NCBI GenBank assembly: GCA_051878315.1
Contig: JBJEJW010000007.1
Coordinates: 27,878 to 91,877, forward strand
Direction: 5' to 3'
Length of the DNA stretch: 64,000 nt
From: W0P28-013 sp051878315
Lineage (GTDB): Bacteria; Bacteroidota; Bacteroidia; Bacteroidales; Paludibacteraceae
The notes beneath the pieces are model-generated. The model was not told where the DNA came from. It saw only the letters and a list, made by a program, of their open reading frames with translations, and did not search any database. Each line of letters opens with the position of its first letter. Position 1 is the first letter of the stretch. Positions 26,098-34,492 of the stretch are shown piece after piece. Position numbers and translations under genes: made by a program.

Positions 26098-26127
26098 CAA
26101 TCCTTGTGGCGATCGCCACAAGGATTG
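26098..26127. terminator. Perfect 30-base palindrome, probable terminator of fumarase
   Basis: CAATCCTTGTGGCGA and its exact complement meet at the centre, with the GCGATCGC core. On the minus strand it is downstream of the fumarase stop and followed by a moderately T-rich stretch. The two convergent genes each have a hairpin here. Confidence 0.65.
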
Positions 26128-26154
26128 ATACTTTAATTGTATTTGGGTGCCTAT

Positions 26155-27792
26155 TTATTTGCAGGCACAGCGCGGTTGCAGTTGCTTGAAAAAATCGTTT
26201 CCTTTATCATCTACCAAGATGAATGCGGGGAAATCTTCCACTTCGATTTTCCAGATGGCTTCCATGCCGAGTTCGGGATATTCCACACACTCAATCGATT
26301 TGATGTTGTTTTGTGCCAAGATAGCTGCGGGCCCGCCAATCGAACCGAGGTAGAAACCTCCGTGCTTTTTGCAGGCATCGGTTACGGCTTGACTACGGTT
26401 GCCTTTGGCCAACATAATCATCGAACCGCCGTGGTCTTGAAACTCATCGACATACGGGTCCATACGGCCGGCGGTAGTCGGTCCCATCGAGCCACACGCC
26501 ATACCGGCTGGCGTTTTGGCCGGTCCTGCATAGTAAATCGGGTGGTCTTTGACGTATTGTGGCAAGTCTTCGCCGGCATCGAGGCGCGCTTTCAGTTTTG
26601 CGTGTGCGATGTCGCGCCCAACGATGATGGTGCCATTCAGGCTCAAACGTGTGGCCACCGGATATTTTGTCAATTCAGCTAAAATGGCTTGCATCGGTTG
26701 GTTGAGGTCGATTTTGACTGCATCGCCTTCGCCGGCTTCGCGCAATTCTGCGGGAATCAGACTGCCGGGATTGTCGTCCATTTTCTCAATCCAAATGCCG
26801 TCTTTGTTGATTTTGCATTTAATATTGCGGTCGGCGGAGCAACTTACACCCAAACCGATGGGGCAACTTGCACCGTGGCGCGGCAGGCGTATCACGCGGA
26901 TGTCGTGTGCCATGTATTTGCCGCCAAACTGTGCGCCGAGTCCGATGTTGTGCGCCTCTTCGAGCAGGCGTTGTTCGAGTTCGATGTCGCGGAATGCGCG
27001 TCCGTATTCGTTACCCGTAGTCGGCAGTTCGTCGTAATAGTGTGTCGAAGCCAATTTGACAGTCAGCAGGTTCTTTTCGGCCGATGTGCCGCCTATGACG
27101 AATGCAATATGGTAAGGTGGACAAGCTGCCGTACCGAGCGTTTTCATTTTTTCGACCAAAAACGGAATCAGCGTGTCGGGATTTTGTATGCGCGCTTTCG
27201 TTTCTTGGTACAGATAAGTTTTGTTGGCCGAGCCGCCACCTTTCGTAACACACAAAAAGCGATATTCCATACCTTCGGTTGCCTCTATATCAATTTGTGC
27301 GGGCAGGTTACATTTGGTGTTCACCTCGTCGTACATGTTGAGTGGCGCGTTTTGCGAATAGCGCAAATTTTCTTCCGTATAGGTTTTGAAGACACCGAGC
27401 GAAAGAGCCTCTTCGTCGCAATAGCCTGTCCAAACCTGCTGTCCTTTTTCGCCATGAATGATGGCGGTGCCGGTATCCTGACAGAGCGGCAGTTTGCCTT
27501 TGGCTGCCACTTCGGCGTTGCGCAGGAACGTCAATGCTACATATTTATCGTTGTCGCTTGCTTCGGGGTCGCTCAATACTTTTGCCACTTGCTCGTTGTG
27601 AGCGCGACGCAGCAGAAACGAAACATCGCGAAAGGCTGCATTGGCCATTTGCGTAAGTCCCTCTTTCTCGATTTTCAAAATGGGTTTGCCCTCAAAATCG
27701 CCTACCGACACATAATCGCGTGTCAGCAAATAGTATTCGGTTTTGTCCTCGCCAAGCGGGAACATCGGTTGATAATGAAATTCAGTTGCCAT
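26155..27792 (-). CDS. Class I fumarate hydratase (single chain, iron-sulfur)
   Basis: 545 residues from ATG 27792 (MATEFHYQPMFPL; the frame is open 15 codons further but those read through the promoter). It interconverts fumarate and malate in the reductive branch or TCA cycle. Cys candidates for the 4Fe-4S cluster: LPLCQDTGTA, GASCPIGLGVSCSADRN and GMACGSMGPTTAGRMD. The C-terminal beta part (GGFYLGSIGGPAAILAQNNI) is present, so it is the full alpha-beta fused form. These enzymes are oxygen-sensitive, fitting an anaerobe. Confidence 0.95.
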   Translation of the reverse strand: MATEFHYQPMFPLGEDKTEYYLLTRDYVSVGDFEGKPILKIEKEGLTQMANAAFRDVSFLLRRAHNEQVAKVLSDPEASDNDKYVALTFLRNAEVAAKGKLPLCQDTGTAIIHGEKGQQVWTGYCDEEALSLGVFKTYTEENLRYSQNAPLNMYDEVNTKCNLPAQIDIEATEGMEYRFLCVTKGGGSANKTYLYQETKARIQNPDTLIPFLVEKMKTLGTAACPPYHIAFVIGGTSAEKNLLTVKLASTHYYDELPTTGNEYGRAFRDIELEQRLLEEAHNIGLGAQFGGKYMAHDIRVIRLPRHGASCPIGLGVSCSADRNIKCKINKDGIWIEKMDDNPGSLIPAELREAGEGDAVKIDLNQPMQAILAELTKYPVATRLSLNGTIIVGRDIAHAKLKARLDAGEDLPQYVKDHPIYYAGPAKTPAGMACGSMGPTTAGRMDPYVDEFQDHGGSMIMLAKGNRSQAVTDACKKHGGFYLGSIGGPAAILAQNNIKSIECVEYPELGMEAIWKIEVEDFPAFILVDDKGNDFFKQLQPRCACK

Positions 27793-27826
27793 AACAATCT
27801 TACTTATTTTGGAAAAATTCATTTTG

Positions 27827-27834
27827 CAAAAATA
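27827..27834 (-). promoter_or_regulatory. -7 element (TATTTTTG) of fumarase
   Basis: On the minus strand TATTTTTG lies 34 bases before the ATG; no -33 TTTG recognised at the right distance. Confidence 0.5.
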
Positions 27835-27977
27835 CAAAATATGTGCGAATGTACCAACATTTGGGACATAGAATGTGGAATTGAGATGGTGAAATTGATT
27901 CGGAGGAACACACTATGTGCATGCGGGACATGATTTTGCGTTATTTTGGGAACATGAAAAAATTGTGTTGAAAAAAT

Positions 27978-28008
27978 TTTGTCAATCAAAAAAAATGTCG
28001 TACTTTTG
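27978..28008 (+). promoter_or_regulatory. Promoter of rplU-rpmA
   Basis: TTTG at 27978-27981, 19 bases, then TACTTTTG at 28001-28008. The leader of about 90 bases before rplU contains a hairpin (GACCGA 28042-28047 with TCGGTC 28057-28062), a possible ribosomal-protein leader element. Confidence 0.8.
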
Positions 28009-28101
28009 CAGTCCGATTCGTAAAGAGGCTTTAAGCAGTTCGACCGATAGTGTTTTTCGGTCTCTCGCCTCCCGGTCTAACATTCAAAAACTTACAAGCA
28101 A

Positions 28102-28416
28102 ATGTATGCAATTGTAGAAATCCTTGGACAGCAATTCAAGGTAGAAGCCGGACAAAAAGTGTTTGTCCATCGCATGGAAGGAGCCGAACGCGGCTCGAAA
28201 GTCGAATTTGACAAAGTATTGTTAATCGACAACGAAGGTCAAGTGAAAGTGGGTGCGCCCGCCGTAGAAGGTGCAAAAGTGGTAGCCGAAATCGTATCGC
28301 ACGTGCGTGGCGAAAAAGTACTCGTATTCCACAAACGTCGCCGCAAAGGCTATCGCAAATTGAACGGTCACCGTCAGAACTTCACAGAGATTTTGATTAA
28401 CGAAATTGTTGCGTAA
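28102..28416 (+). CDS. rplU: Large ribosomal subunit protein bL21
   Basis: 104 residues: MYAIVEILGQQFKVEAGQKV, then VEFDKVLLI, VGAPAVEGAKVVAEIV and the C-terminal KRRRKGYRKLNGHRQNFTEI, all typical of bL21. First gene of the rplU-rpmA pair, with a hairpin-bearing leader. Confidence 0.97.
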   Translation: MYAIVEILGQQFKVEAGQKVFVHRMEGAERGSKVEFDKVLLIDNEGQVKVGAPAVEGAKVVAEIVSHVRGEKVLVFHKRRRKGYRKLNGHRQNFTEILINEIVA

Positions 28417-28435
28417 CCCTTAAAAATTAAACAAA

Positions 28436-28696
28436 ATGGCACATAAGAAAGGTGTAGGTAGTTCGAAGAACGGTCGTGAGTCCGAAAGCAAACGACTCGG
28501 ACTGAAGATATTTGGCGGTCAGTTCGCCAAAGCAGGCAACATCATCGTTCGCCAACGCGGCACACGCCACAACCCCGGCGAAAACGTCGGCATGGGCAAA
28601 GACCACACGCTCTTTGCTTTGGTTGACGGCATCGTGGTGTTCACCAAAAAACGCGAAAACAAATCGTACGTGTCGGTTACTCCCATCGAGGCTTAA
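28436..28696 (+). CDS. rpmA: Large ribosomal subunit protein bL27
   Basis: 86 residues: MAHKKGVGSSKNGRESESKR, GGQFAKAGNIIVRQRGTRHNPG and VGMGKDHTLFALVDG. The N-terminal extension cleaved off in Firmicutes is absent. It lies 19 bases after rplU and ends at a strong terminator. Confidence 0.97.
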   Translation: MAHKKGVGSSKNGRESESKRLGLKIFGGQFAKAGNIIVRQRGTRHNPGENVGMGKDHTLFALVDGIVVFTKKRENKSYVSVTPIEA

Positions 28697-28727
28697 CCAC
28701 ACACTGATACGATAATCAGGATACTTG

Positions 28728-28756
28728 AAATCCCGTTCGATTTGAACGGGATTTTT
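28728..28756 (+). terminator. Terminator of rplU-rpmA
   Basis: AAATCCCGTTC pairs perfectly with GAACGGGATTT around GATTT; T6 follows. The A-run on the left may also serve the convergent PUR-domain gene. Confidence 0.9.
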
Positions 28757-28786
28757 TGTCGTATGCGCCCTACTCTGCCGGTAGGC

Positions 28787-29116
28787 TCAAACACCGAAGT
28801 CAATATCAATATCGTATTTGCCGGCAGTCGATGGCTCGGGTTGATCGTCGGCCGCATGCACAAACGCCATCACGTCTTGTAACGCCTCAGCAAACTTGCC
28901 AAAATCCTCCTGATAGAGAAAAATTTTGTGTTTTTCGAACGTCGGCGGCAGATTCTCGCCCTCGGGCGACACTATTTTTTTGCTCTCGGTAATGGCTACA
29001 AATAGTTCATGGTTGCGATTGCGTTTGACGTCGAGATAGTAGATGCGTTTGCCGGCTTTCACGGCACGCGAGAAGATGATTTCTTGTTCCTGCCGGCCTT
29101 TTTCCTGATGCTCCAT
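28787..29116 (-). CDS. PUR-domain nucleic-acid-binding protein (DUF3276)
   Basis: 109 residues from ATG 29116 (MEHQEKGRQEQEIIFSRAVK). The repeat-like PUR fold signature is visible in FSRAVKAGKRIYYLDVKRNRN and FVAITESKK, then HKIFLYQEDFGKFAEALQDVM. Bacterial PUR proteins (for example in Borrelia) bind single-stranded DNA and RNA as dimers. The tail is acidic (DIDIDFGV). Single gene, convergent with rpmA. Confidence 0.88.
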   Translation of the reverse strand: MEHQEKGRQEQEIIFSRAVKAGKRIYYLDVKRNRNHELFVAITESKKIVSPEGENLPPTFEKHKIFLYQEDFGKFAEALQDVMAFVHAADDQPEPSTAGKYDIDIDFGV

Positions 29117-29244
29117 GATGAAATGCAACTATTATTTTGTTGCAAAATTGAGATTTTTTGCCGATTTATACAACATTTTCGGACAGAAGATATGAACAAC
29201 GCACTTTTTTTGTCGCTGATACGCCATAGTCCAAACATTTTTTG

Positions 29245-29252
29245 TAACTTTG
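29245..29252 (+). promoter_or_regulatory. -7 element (TAACTTTG) of the TPP-riboswitch transcript
   Basis: TAACTTTG places the predicted transcript start near 29256, a few bases before the aptamer. No -33 TTTG at the usual distance. Confidence 0.6.
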
Positions 29253-29260
29253 CAACCGAA

Positions 29261-29334
29261 TTTTGGGGGTGCCCATCAACGGGCTGAGATTATACCCTTT
29301 GAACCTGCGCGGGCAATGCCGCGAAGGGAAAAAA
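29261..29334 (+). ncRNA. TPP (THI-element) riboswitch aptamer
   Basis: The conserved thiamine-pyrophosphate aptamer is plain: GGGGGTGCCC, then GGGCTGAGATTATACCC (pyrimidine-sensor core CTGAGA), GAACCTG, and GGGCAATGCCGCGAAGGGAA. The TTTT/AAAA ends close the P1 helix. It lies directly in front of a TonB-dependent receptor gene, so the receptor is probably the outer-membrane thiamine or thiamine-precursor importer, repressed when TPP is plentiful. Confidence 0.95.
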
Positions 29335-29410
29335 GCCGCCATCGGCACGCATCTCGTTTCGTGCGCCCTCCAAAAGTAACATTGTAACACAAAAAATTGG
29401 AGGTTTTTCT
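29335..29410 (+). promoter_or_regulatory. Expression platform of the TPP riboswitch (Shine-Dalgarno sequestration)
   Basis: TTGGAGG (29397-29403), 7 bases before the receptor ATG, is the ribosome site. CCTCCAA (29367-29373) is its exact complement. GCGCCCTC (29363-29370) can instead pair over 8 positions (two G-T) with GGGGGTGC of the aptamer (29265-29272). With TPP bound the aptamer strand is occupied, leaving CCTCCAA free to hide the ribosome site. A GCACG/CGTGC hairpin (29345-29365) also lies here. The pairing is seen; the mechanism is inferred. Confidence 0.65.
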
Positions 29411-31660
29411 ATGAAAAAAGCATTTTTACTCTTGTTGCTGGCTGCCCCGCTCACCGCATGGGCGCAAGCCGAAACCGACAGTGTGGTTAGTGTCGGCGAA
29501 TTAGAAGAAATTGTGGTATCGTCCACACGCTTGCAATGCGCAACGCCACTCACCACGCAACAATTGTCGTCGGTCGATTTGCAACAACAAAACACCGGTG
29601 TCAACCTGCCCTATCTGCTGCAAAACACGCCGTCACTCGTCGTTACGAGCGACGACGGTTTAGGCGTGGGCTATACCTATTTCCGCGTACGTGGCACCGA
29701 CCAAAGCCGCATCAACATGACTATCAACGGTGTGCCACTGAACGACAGCGAATCGCAAACCGTATTTTGGGTAAACATGACCGACATGGCATCATCGATG
29801 CAAAGTGTCAACGTACAACGCGGTGTCGGCACCTCGACCAACGGTGCTGCGGCATTCGGTGCATCGGTGAATATGCAGACCGACAAAGCAAGCGTTTCGC
29901 CTTTTGCTCGACTGACTTTCAACGGCGGTATGTACAACACGTTCCGCGAAAGCGCAAAAGTCGGTACCGGTCTGATGGACAACGGATTTGCGTTCGATGC
30001 TCGGTTCTCGAAAGTAAATAGCGACGGTTACCTCGAACGCGCCACATCCGACCTCTATTCGTACTACGCCTCCGGCGCATGGTATGGCGACAACACCATG
30101 GTAAAACTGATGTTGTTTGGCGGCCACGAAAAAACCTACATGGCTTGGGATGGTGTGGATTACAATACCGCCTACGGTATCGACGGCGCCAACCGCCGTT
30201 ACAACCCCGCCGGCAGTTACACCGACGACAACGGCAACACTGCCTACTACGACAACCAAACCGACAACTACGACCAACAACATGTGCAACTACATGTATC
30301 GCACCTGTTTACACCTAATTGGACTCTCAACGCCGCACTGCACTATACGCACGGTGGCGGTTACTACGAGCAGTACAAAGAAAACCGAAAATTTGCAGAT
30401 TACGGTTTGGAAAACACTATCGACACAGCCGGCAACACCGTCAAACGCGCCGACCTCGTGCGACAGAAATACCTCGATAATCACTTTTACGGTGGCGTAT
30501 TGGCCATAGGTTACGAAAACGAACACGTACAAACATCGTTGGGCGGAGCCGTAAACAACTATCAAGGCGCACATTGGGGTAACGTGATTTGGGTGCGCAA
30601 TTACGGCCACTTGCCGCTCGGACATGAGTACTACCGCAACAATGCAAATAAATTCGATGCAAATATATACATAAAGGCTAATTGGCAAATAATCAAAGGA
30701 TTAAATCTGTATGGCGACCTACAATACCGCTATATTGACTATCGTATCGACGGCATCAACGACGAGGATTTGGCCGAAATTCCGATTCACGAAAAATTCA
30801 ACTTTTTCAACCCGAAAGCTGGCATTGCGTACAGCGACAAAGGACACACCGCCTACTTTAATTTCGCCATTGCAAACCGCGAACCAAACCGCAAAAACTA
30901 CACCGAAGCCGGTCCTAACGACGTACCCACTGCCGAACGTCTCTACGACTACGAACTCGGCTACAATTACACACACCGCATTTTCAACGCCGGCGTCAAC
31001 CTCTACTTGATGGATTACGACAATCAATTAGTGCTGACCGGTAAAATCAGCGACACAGGTGCCTACCTCACTAAAAATGTCAAAGATAGTTACCGCGCCG
31101 GCATCGAAATAACACTCGGCATACAGCCCTGCGCATGGTTCCGTTGGGATGGCAACCTGACATTGAGTCGGAACAAAATCATCAATTACAGCGATTGGGT
31201 GGACGATTGGGACGCCGATTGGAGCGACCCTCAAGTCATTGCCAACGGTGGCCAAGTGTTGGTAGAATACGGCACCACCGACATCGCCTACTCGCCAAAC
31301 ATCACAGCCGGCAGCAATTTCCAATTCGACATCAAAGGATTCTGCGCCATACTGCAAACCAACTACGTCGGACGTCAATACCTCGACAACACACAAAACG
31401 AAGCCGCTATGCTGAAAGGCTACTGCGTGAGCAACCTGCACTTGGCCTACACCGTACCGATAAAAAAAGTAATTAAAGAATTGACATTTATGGTACAAAT
31501 GAATAATTTGTTCGACACGAAATATGCCTCGAACGGTGGTGCATATAGTTATTTTTACGAAGCCGAAGGACAATTCACCCGCGACCGCCAACAATACACA
31601 CCATGGTATTACGCCCAAGCCGGTTTTAATATCCACGGCGGCTTCAGCATCGCGTTCTAA
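29411..31660 (+). CDS. TonB-dependent outer-membrane receptor, thiamine-regulated
   Basis: 749 residues. Signal peptide (MKKAFLLLLLAAPLTAWAQA), a plug domain from about residue 30 (EIVVSSTRLQ; NTPSLVVTSDDGLGVGYTYFRVRGTDQSRINMTINGVPLNDSE), then a 22-stranded barrel rich in aromatic and Asn/Asp residues, ending in FNIHGGFSIAF with the terminal Phe needed for barrel assembly. No carboxypeptidase-like N-terminal domain and no adjacent SusD, so it is a simple BtuB-like type. The TPP riboswitch in the leader makes thiamine the likely ligand. Monocistronic: a terminator follows. Confidence 0.92.
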   Translation: MKKAFLLLLLAAPLTAWAQAETDSVVSVGELEEIVVSSTRLQCATPLTTQQLSSVDLQQQNTGVNLPYLLQNTPSLVVTSDDGLGVGYTYFRVRGTDQSRINMTINGVPLNDSESQTVFWVNMTDMASSMQSVNVQRGVGTSTNGAAAFGASVNMQTDKASVSPFARLTFNGGMYNTFRESAKVGTGLMDNGFAFDARFSKVNSDGYLERATSDLYSYYASGAWYGDNTMVKLMLFGGHEKTYMAWDGVDYNTAYGIDGANRRYNPAGSYTDDNGNTAYYDNQTDNYDQQHVQLHVSHLFTPNWTLNAALHYTHGGGYYEQYKENRKFADYGLENTIDTAGNTVKRADLVRQKYLDNHFYGGVLAIGYENEHVQTSLGGAVNNYQGAHWGNVIWVRNYGHLPLGHEYYRNNANKFDANIYIKANWQIIKGLNLYGDLQYRYIDYRIDGINDEDLAEIPIHEKFNFFNPKAGIAYSDKGHTAYFNFAIANREPNRKNYTEAGPNDVPTAERLYDYELGYNYTHRIFNAGVNLYLMDYDNQLVLTGKISDTGAYLTKNVKDSYRAGIEITLGIQPCAWFRWDGNLTLSRNKIINYSDWVDDWDADWSDPQVIANGGQVLVEYGTTDIAYSPNITAGSNFQFDIKGFCAILQTNYVGRQYLDNTQNEAAMLKGYCVSNLHLAYTVPIKKVIKELTFMVQMNNLFDTKYASNGGAYSYFYEAEGQFTRDRQQYTPWYYAQAGFNIHGGFSIAF

Positions 31661-31675
31661 AAACACGCCACACAA

Positions 31676-31712
31676 AAAAAAGCGTTATTTCGGTTCGGAA
31701 TAACGCTTTTTT
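31676..31712 (+). terminator. Terminator of the thiamine receptor gene
   Basis: AAAAAGCGTTATT pairs with AATAACGCTTTTT around a 9-base loop; a T-run follows. Its 3' end is directly followed by the next gene's promoter. Confidence 0.88.
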
Positions 31713-31715
31713 ACG

Positions 31716-31723
31716 TAACTTTG
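31716..31723 (+). promoter_or_regulatory. -7 element (TAACTTTG), predicting a leaderless mRNA
   Basis: Only 4 bases separate TAACTTTG from the ATG at 31728. With the usual Bacteroidota start spacing the transcript would begin at or beside the start codon. Confidence 0.6.
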
Positions 31724-31727
31724 CAGC

Positions 31728-32501
31728 ATGAAAATCACATTTCTCGGCACAGGAACTTCGTGTGGTGTACCGCAAATAGGCTGTACCTGCCCCGTTTGCA
31801 CATCAACAGATCCGCATGACGATCGTCTGCGCAGTTCGATACTTGTCGATACGGCACGCAACCATCTGCTCATCGACTGCGGTCCCGACTTTCGTCAGCA
31901 AATGCGCCATCAGCCATTTCGCAAAATCGACGCCATACTGATAACGCACGAACACTTCGACCATGTCGGCGGACTCGACGAACTTTTGCCGTTCTGCGTC
32001 TTCGGTCCCATCGACATCTATGCCGAAAAACGTGTTTGCGACGCTCTGCGGCAACGACTATCGTACCTATTTCACGCACCGATGCCGGGCGGCGGCATTC
32101 CACAACTGCAACTGCACGAAATCAACGAACAACCATTCGAAATAAACGGCGACACAATTACACCGATCCGCTTGTTGCATGGCAAACTGCCCATTCTCGG
32201 CTATCGCATACACAACACGGCCTATTTGACCGACGTACTGACCATTCCTGAAAGTGAATTTACAAAACTGCAACAACTTGACACACTGATACTTGACGCG
32301 CTACGCAATTGGGAACATCCCAGCCACGAAACCCTCGACGACGCCCTTGCGCACATCGCACGCCTACAGCCGCGTCAAGCTTTACTCACACACATCTGTC
32401 ACCATTTCGGGCGACACGCCGACATTGAGCCCTCACTGCCCCACAACGTCCGTATAGCCTACGATAAATTGCAAATCTACTGCAACGACGAAAAAAAATA
32501 A
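31728..32501 (+). CDS. Metallo-beta-lactamase-fold hydrolase, PhnP-like
   Basis: 257 residues. FLGTGTSCGVPQIGC at the start, Cys-rich CTCPVC like PhnP zinc sites, the metal-binding HEHFDHVGG (about 65-73), and later His/Asp ligands (DALRNWEHPSH; LTHICHHFG). PhnP-type proteins are cyclic-phosphodiesterases; the true substrate here is unknown since no phosphonate genes are nearby. Probably translated from a leaderless mRNA. Confidence 0.9.
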   Translation: MKITFLGTGTSCGVPQIGCTCPVCTSTDPHDDRLRSSILVDTARNHLLIDCGPDFRQQMRHQPFRKIDAILITHEHFDHVGGLDELLPFCVFGPIDIYAEKRVCDALRQRLSYLFHAPMPGGGIPQLQLHEINEQPFEINGDTITPIRLLHGKLPILGYRIHNTAYLTDVLTIPESEFTKLQQLDTLILDALRNWEHPSHETLDDALAHIARLQPRQALLTHICHHFGRHADIEPSLPHNVRIAYDKLQIYCNDEKK

Positions 32502-32511
32502 TAGCAAAGAA

Positions 32512-32543
32512 TTTGCAACTACACAATTTTTTATGTAATTTTG
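32512..32543 (+). promoter_or_regulatory. Promoter of the sigma54-type regulator operon
   Basis: TTTG at 32512-32515, 20 bases, then TAATTTTG at 32536-32543, 29 bases before the ATG. Confidence 0.7.
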
Positions 32544-32572
32544 TCAGTTCTAACTGAAATCTTGTCATATTT

Positions 32573-33835
32573 ATGCAAGCAACTGAGATTCAAGCCGTAA
32601 AACAACGTTTCGGTATCATCGGCATTTCGGCCGCGCTTAATCACGCCATCGACATTGCCGTACAAGTAGCACCAACCGACCTTTCGGTACTGATAACAGG
32701 CGAGAGCGGCGTCGGCAAAGAGAAATTTCCCCAGATAATTCACCAATATAGTCCGCGTAAGCACAATGCCTACATTGCCGTAAACTGCGGCGCCATACCC
32801 GAAGGCACCATCGACAGCGAACTATTCGGCCACGAAAAAGGCGCCTTCACCAGCGCAACAAGCGACCGCAAAGGTTACTTCGAAGTGGCCGACGGCGGCA
32901 CCATCTTTCTGGACGAAGTAGGAGAACTACCTTTATCGACCCAAGTACGTCTGCTCCGTATATTGGAAGCCGGCGAATTTATGCGCGTTGGCTCGTCGAA
33001 AGTACAAAAAACAAACGTGCGCGTAGTGGCCGCCACCAACCTAAACATGCAAGAAGCCATCCGCGACGGACGTTTCCGCGAAGACCTTTACTACCGTCTG
33101 AACGCCGTGCCGATACACATTCCGCCACTGCGCGAACGCAAAGAGGACATTCCGCTGCTGTTCCGCAAATTTGCTGCCGATTTTGCCGAAAAATACAATA
33201 TGCCCGTCGTAAAACTCACCGACGAAGCACAAGCCATGCTCAAAAACTACTATTGGAAAGGCAATATCCGCCAACTAAAAAACATCACAGAACAAATATC
33301 GGTCATCGAGCAAGAACGCACCATCGCACCGGAAGCCATGCGCCGCTATTTGCCCGCCAACGAACAAACAGCGTTGCCCACACTATTCGGACACACCAAC
33401 GAACACGAGAGCAAATCGTTCAACAACGAACGCGAAATACTCTACCAAGTGCTGTTCGATATGAAAAAAGACATGAACGACCTAAAAAAATTGGTCAACG
33501 ACATCATGGCCGGCGACACACACACACACGACTACCAAACACACTTCGCTCCCACCCCAATGGCCACGCCGACATTTACAGAGGAAGCAGAAGAACCACA
33601 ACCCGACGTCATAAACATAGTGCCGACTACCGGCAAACAAAAACTAATGCACAACCGCCAAGTAGAAGACACCGAAGAGTACGTCGAAGAATCATTATCG
33701 CTCATCGATGCCGAAAAAGAGATGATAATCAAAGCATTGGAACGACACAAAGGCAAACGCAAATACGCTGCGCAAGACCTGCGCATATCCGAGCGTACGC
33801 TCTACAGAAAAATCAAAGAATACGGCATAGAATAA
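32573..33835 (+). CDS. Sigma54-interacting AAA+ transcriptional regulator with GAFTSA loop
   Basis: 420 residues with no receiver or sensor domain: a short N-terminus, then the AAA+ domain with Walker A GESGVGKE (about 43-50), the sigma54-contact loop reading GAFTSA instead of GAFTGA (about 90), GGTIFLDEVGEL (Walker B), and the R-finger region FREDLYYRLNAVPI. A linker rich in Thr/Asp/Asn follows (about 280-370), then a Fis-type helix-turn-helix (EKEMIIKALERHKGKRKYAAQDLRISERTLYRKI). It is followed after 12 bases by lptE. Genuine sigma54 dependence is uncertain because of the loop change. Confidence 0.9.
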   Translation: MQATEIQAVKQRFGIIGISAALNHAIDIAVQVAPTDLSVLITGESGVGKEKFPQIIHQYSPRKHNAYIAVNCGAIPEGTIDSELFGHEKGAFTSATSDRKGYFEVADGGTIFLDEVGELPLSTQVRLLRILEAGEFMRVGSSKVQKTNVRVVAATNLNMQEAIRDGRFREDLYYRLNAVPIHIPPLRERKEDIPLLFRKFAADFAEKYNMPVVKLTDEAQAMLKNYYWKGNIRQLKNITEQISVIEQERTIAPEAMRRYLPANEQTALPTLFGHTNEHESKSFNNEREILYQVLFDMKKDMNDLKKLVNDIMAGDTHTHDYQTHFAPTPMATPTFTEEAEEPQPDVINIVPTTGKQKLMHNRQVEDTEEYVEESLSLIDAEKEMIIKALERHKGKRKYAAQDLRISERTLYRKIKEYGIE

Positions 33836-33847
33836 ATCCCCACTACT

Positions 33848-34354
33848 ATGAAACGTCTCCTTTTTTTCGCCATCGCGGCTGCCATCGTCGCTGCATCATG
33901 CACTGTTTCGTACAAATTCAACGGTGCCTCTATTGACTACAGCAAAGTACGCAGCATTGCCGTCATAGACTTCACCAACCAAGCCACATTGGTCAATCCG
34001 TCGTTGGTAAACAACTTCAACGATGCGCTGAAAGACGCTTATAACAAACAAACACGCCTCGAACAAGTGCGACGCAATGGCGATTTACAAGTCGAAGGCG
34101 AAATAATCACCTACTCCATCACTCCGCTATCAATCGGTGCCGACGCTTATGCCAGCGAAAACCGTCTAACCATAGGCGTGCGCGTACGTTTTGCCAACAA
34201 TACTAATCCCGACGAAGATTTTGAACGTACATTCTCAGCCAACCGCACATTTGCCAGCACTTCAACCCTCGAAGAGGTGCAAGACCAACTCTGCGAAGAG
34301 ATGATAGAAGAACTTGTCGATCAAATTTTCAACGCTACCGTAGCCAATTGGTAA
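33848..34354 (+). CDS. lptE: LptE-like lipoprotein
   Basis: 168 residues. Lipoprotein signal with lipobox VAASC (about residue 18), then the LptE-type fold: YKFNGASIDYSKVRSIAVIDF, ELVEG-like strands, and NRTFASTSTLEEVQDQLCEEMIEELVDQIFN. It helps the outer-membrane LptD place lipopolysaccharide. Location between the sigma54-type regulator and secG is the common Bacteroidales arrangement. The family is weakly conserved, so the assignment leans on both sequence and context. Confidence 0.82.
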   Translation: MKRLLFFAIAAAIVAASCTVSYKFNGASIDYSKVRSIAVIDFTNQATLVNPSLVNNFNDALKDAYNKQTRLEQVRRNGDLQVEGEIITYSITPLSIGADAYASENRLTIGVRVRFANNTNPDEDFERTFSANRTFASTSTLEEVQDQLCEEMIEELVDQIFNATVANW

Positions 34355-34426
34355 CACAAAAGAGCATGGCAACGCACTATAAAATAACAAATTACGCAAA
34401 ACAATGCAAGATTTCGACCGAAAAAA

Positions 34427-34457
34427 TTGGTTGAATCAAAAAAAAGCCGTAATTTTG
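34427..34457 (+). promoter_or_regulatory. Promoter of secG
   Basis: TTG at 34427-34429, 20 bases, then TAATTTTG at 34450-34457; secG ATG follows at 34493. Confidence 0.65.
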
Positions 34458-34492
34458 CAGTCCGAATTTTTGTATTTAACCCAAATAGCATT

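Noticed and set aside
26098..26127. Attachment or recombination site, because of the perfect palindrome
   Set aside because: It sits between convergent gene ends where a terminator is expected, and there is no integrase or flanking duplication.
26689..27933. Plus-strand frame (414 residues) opposite fumarase
   Set aside because: Antisense shadow; Cys/Phe/Val-rich nonsense composition, no family, while fumarase is intact on the other strand.
33253..33936. 227-residue frame inside the sigma54-type regulator
   Set aside because: Arg/His/Thr-rich frame-shift shadow of the Thr/Asn-rich linker; it also overlaps lptE.
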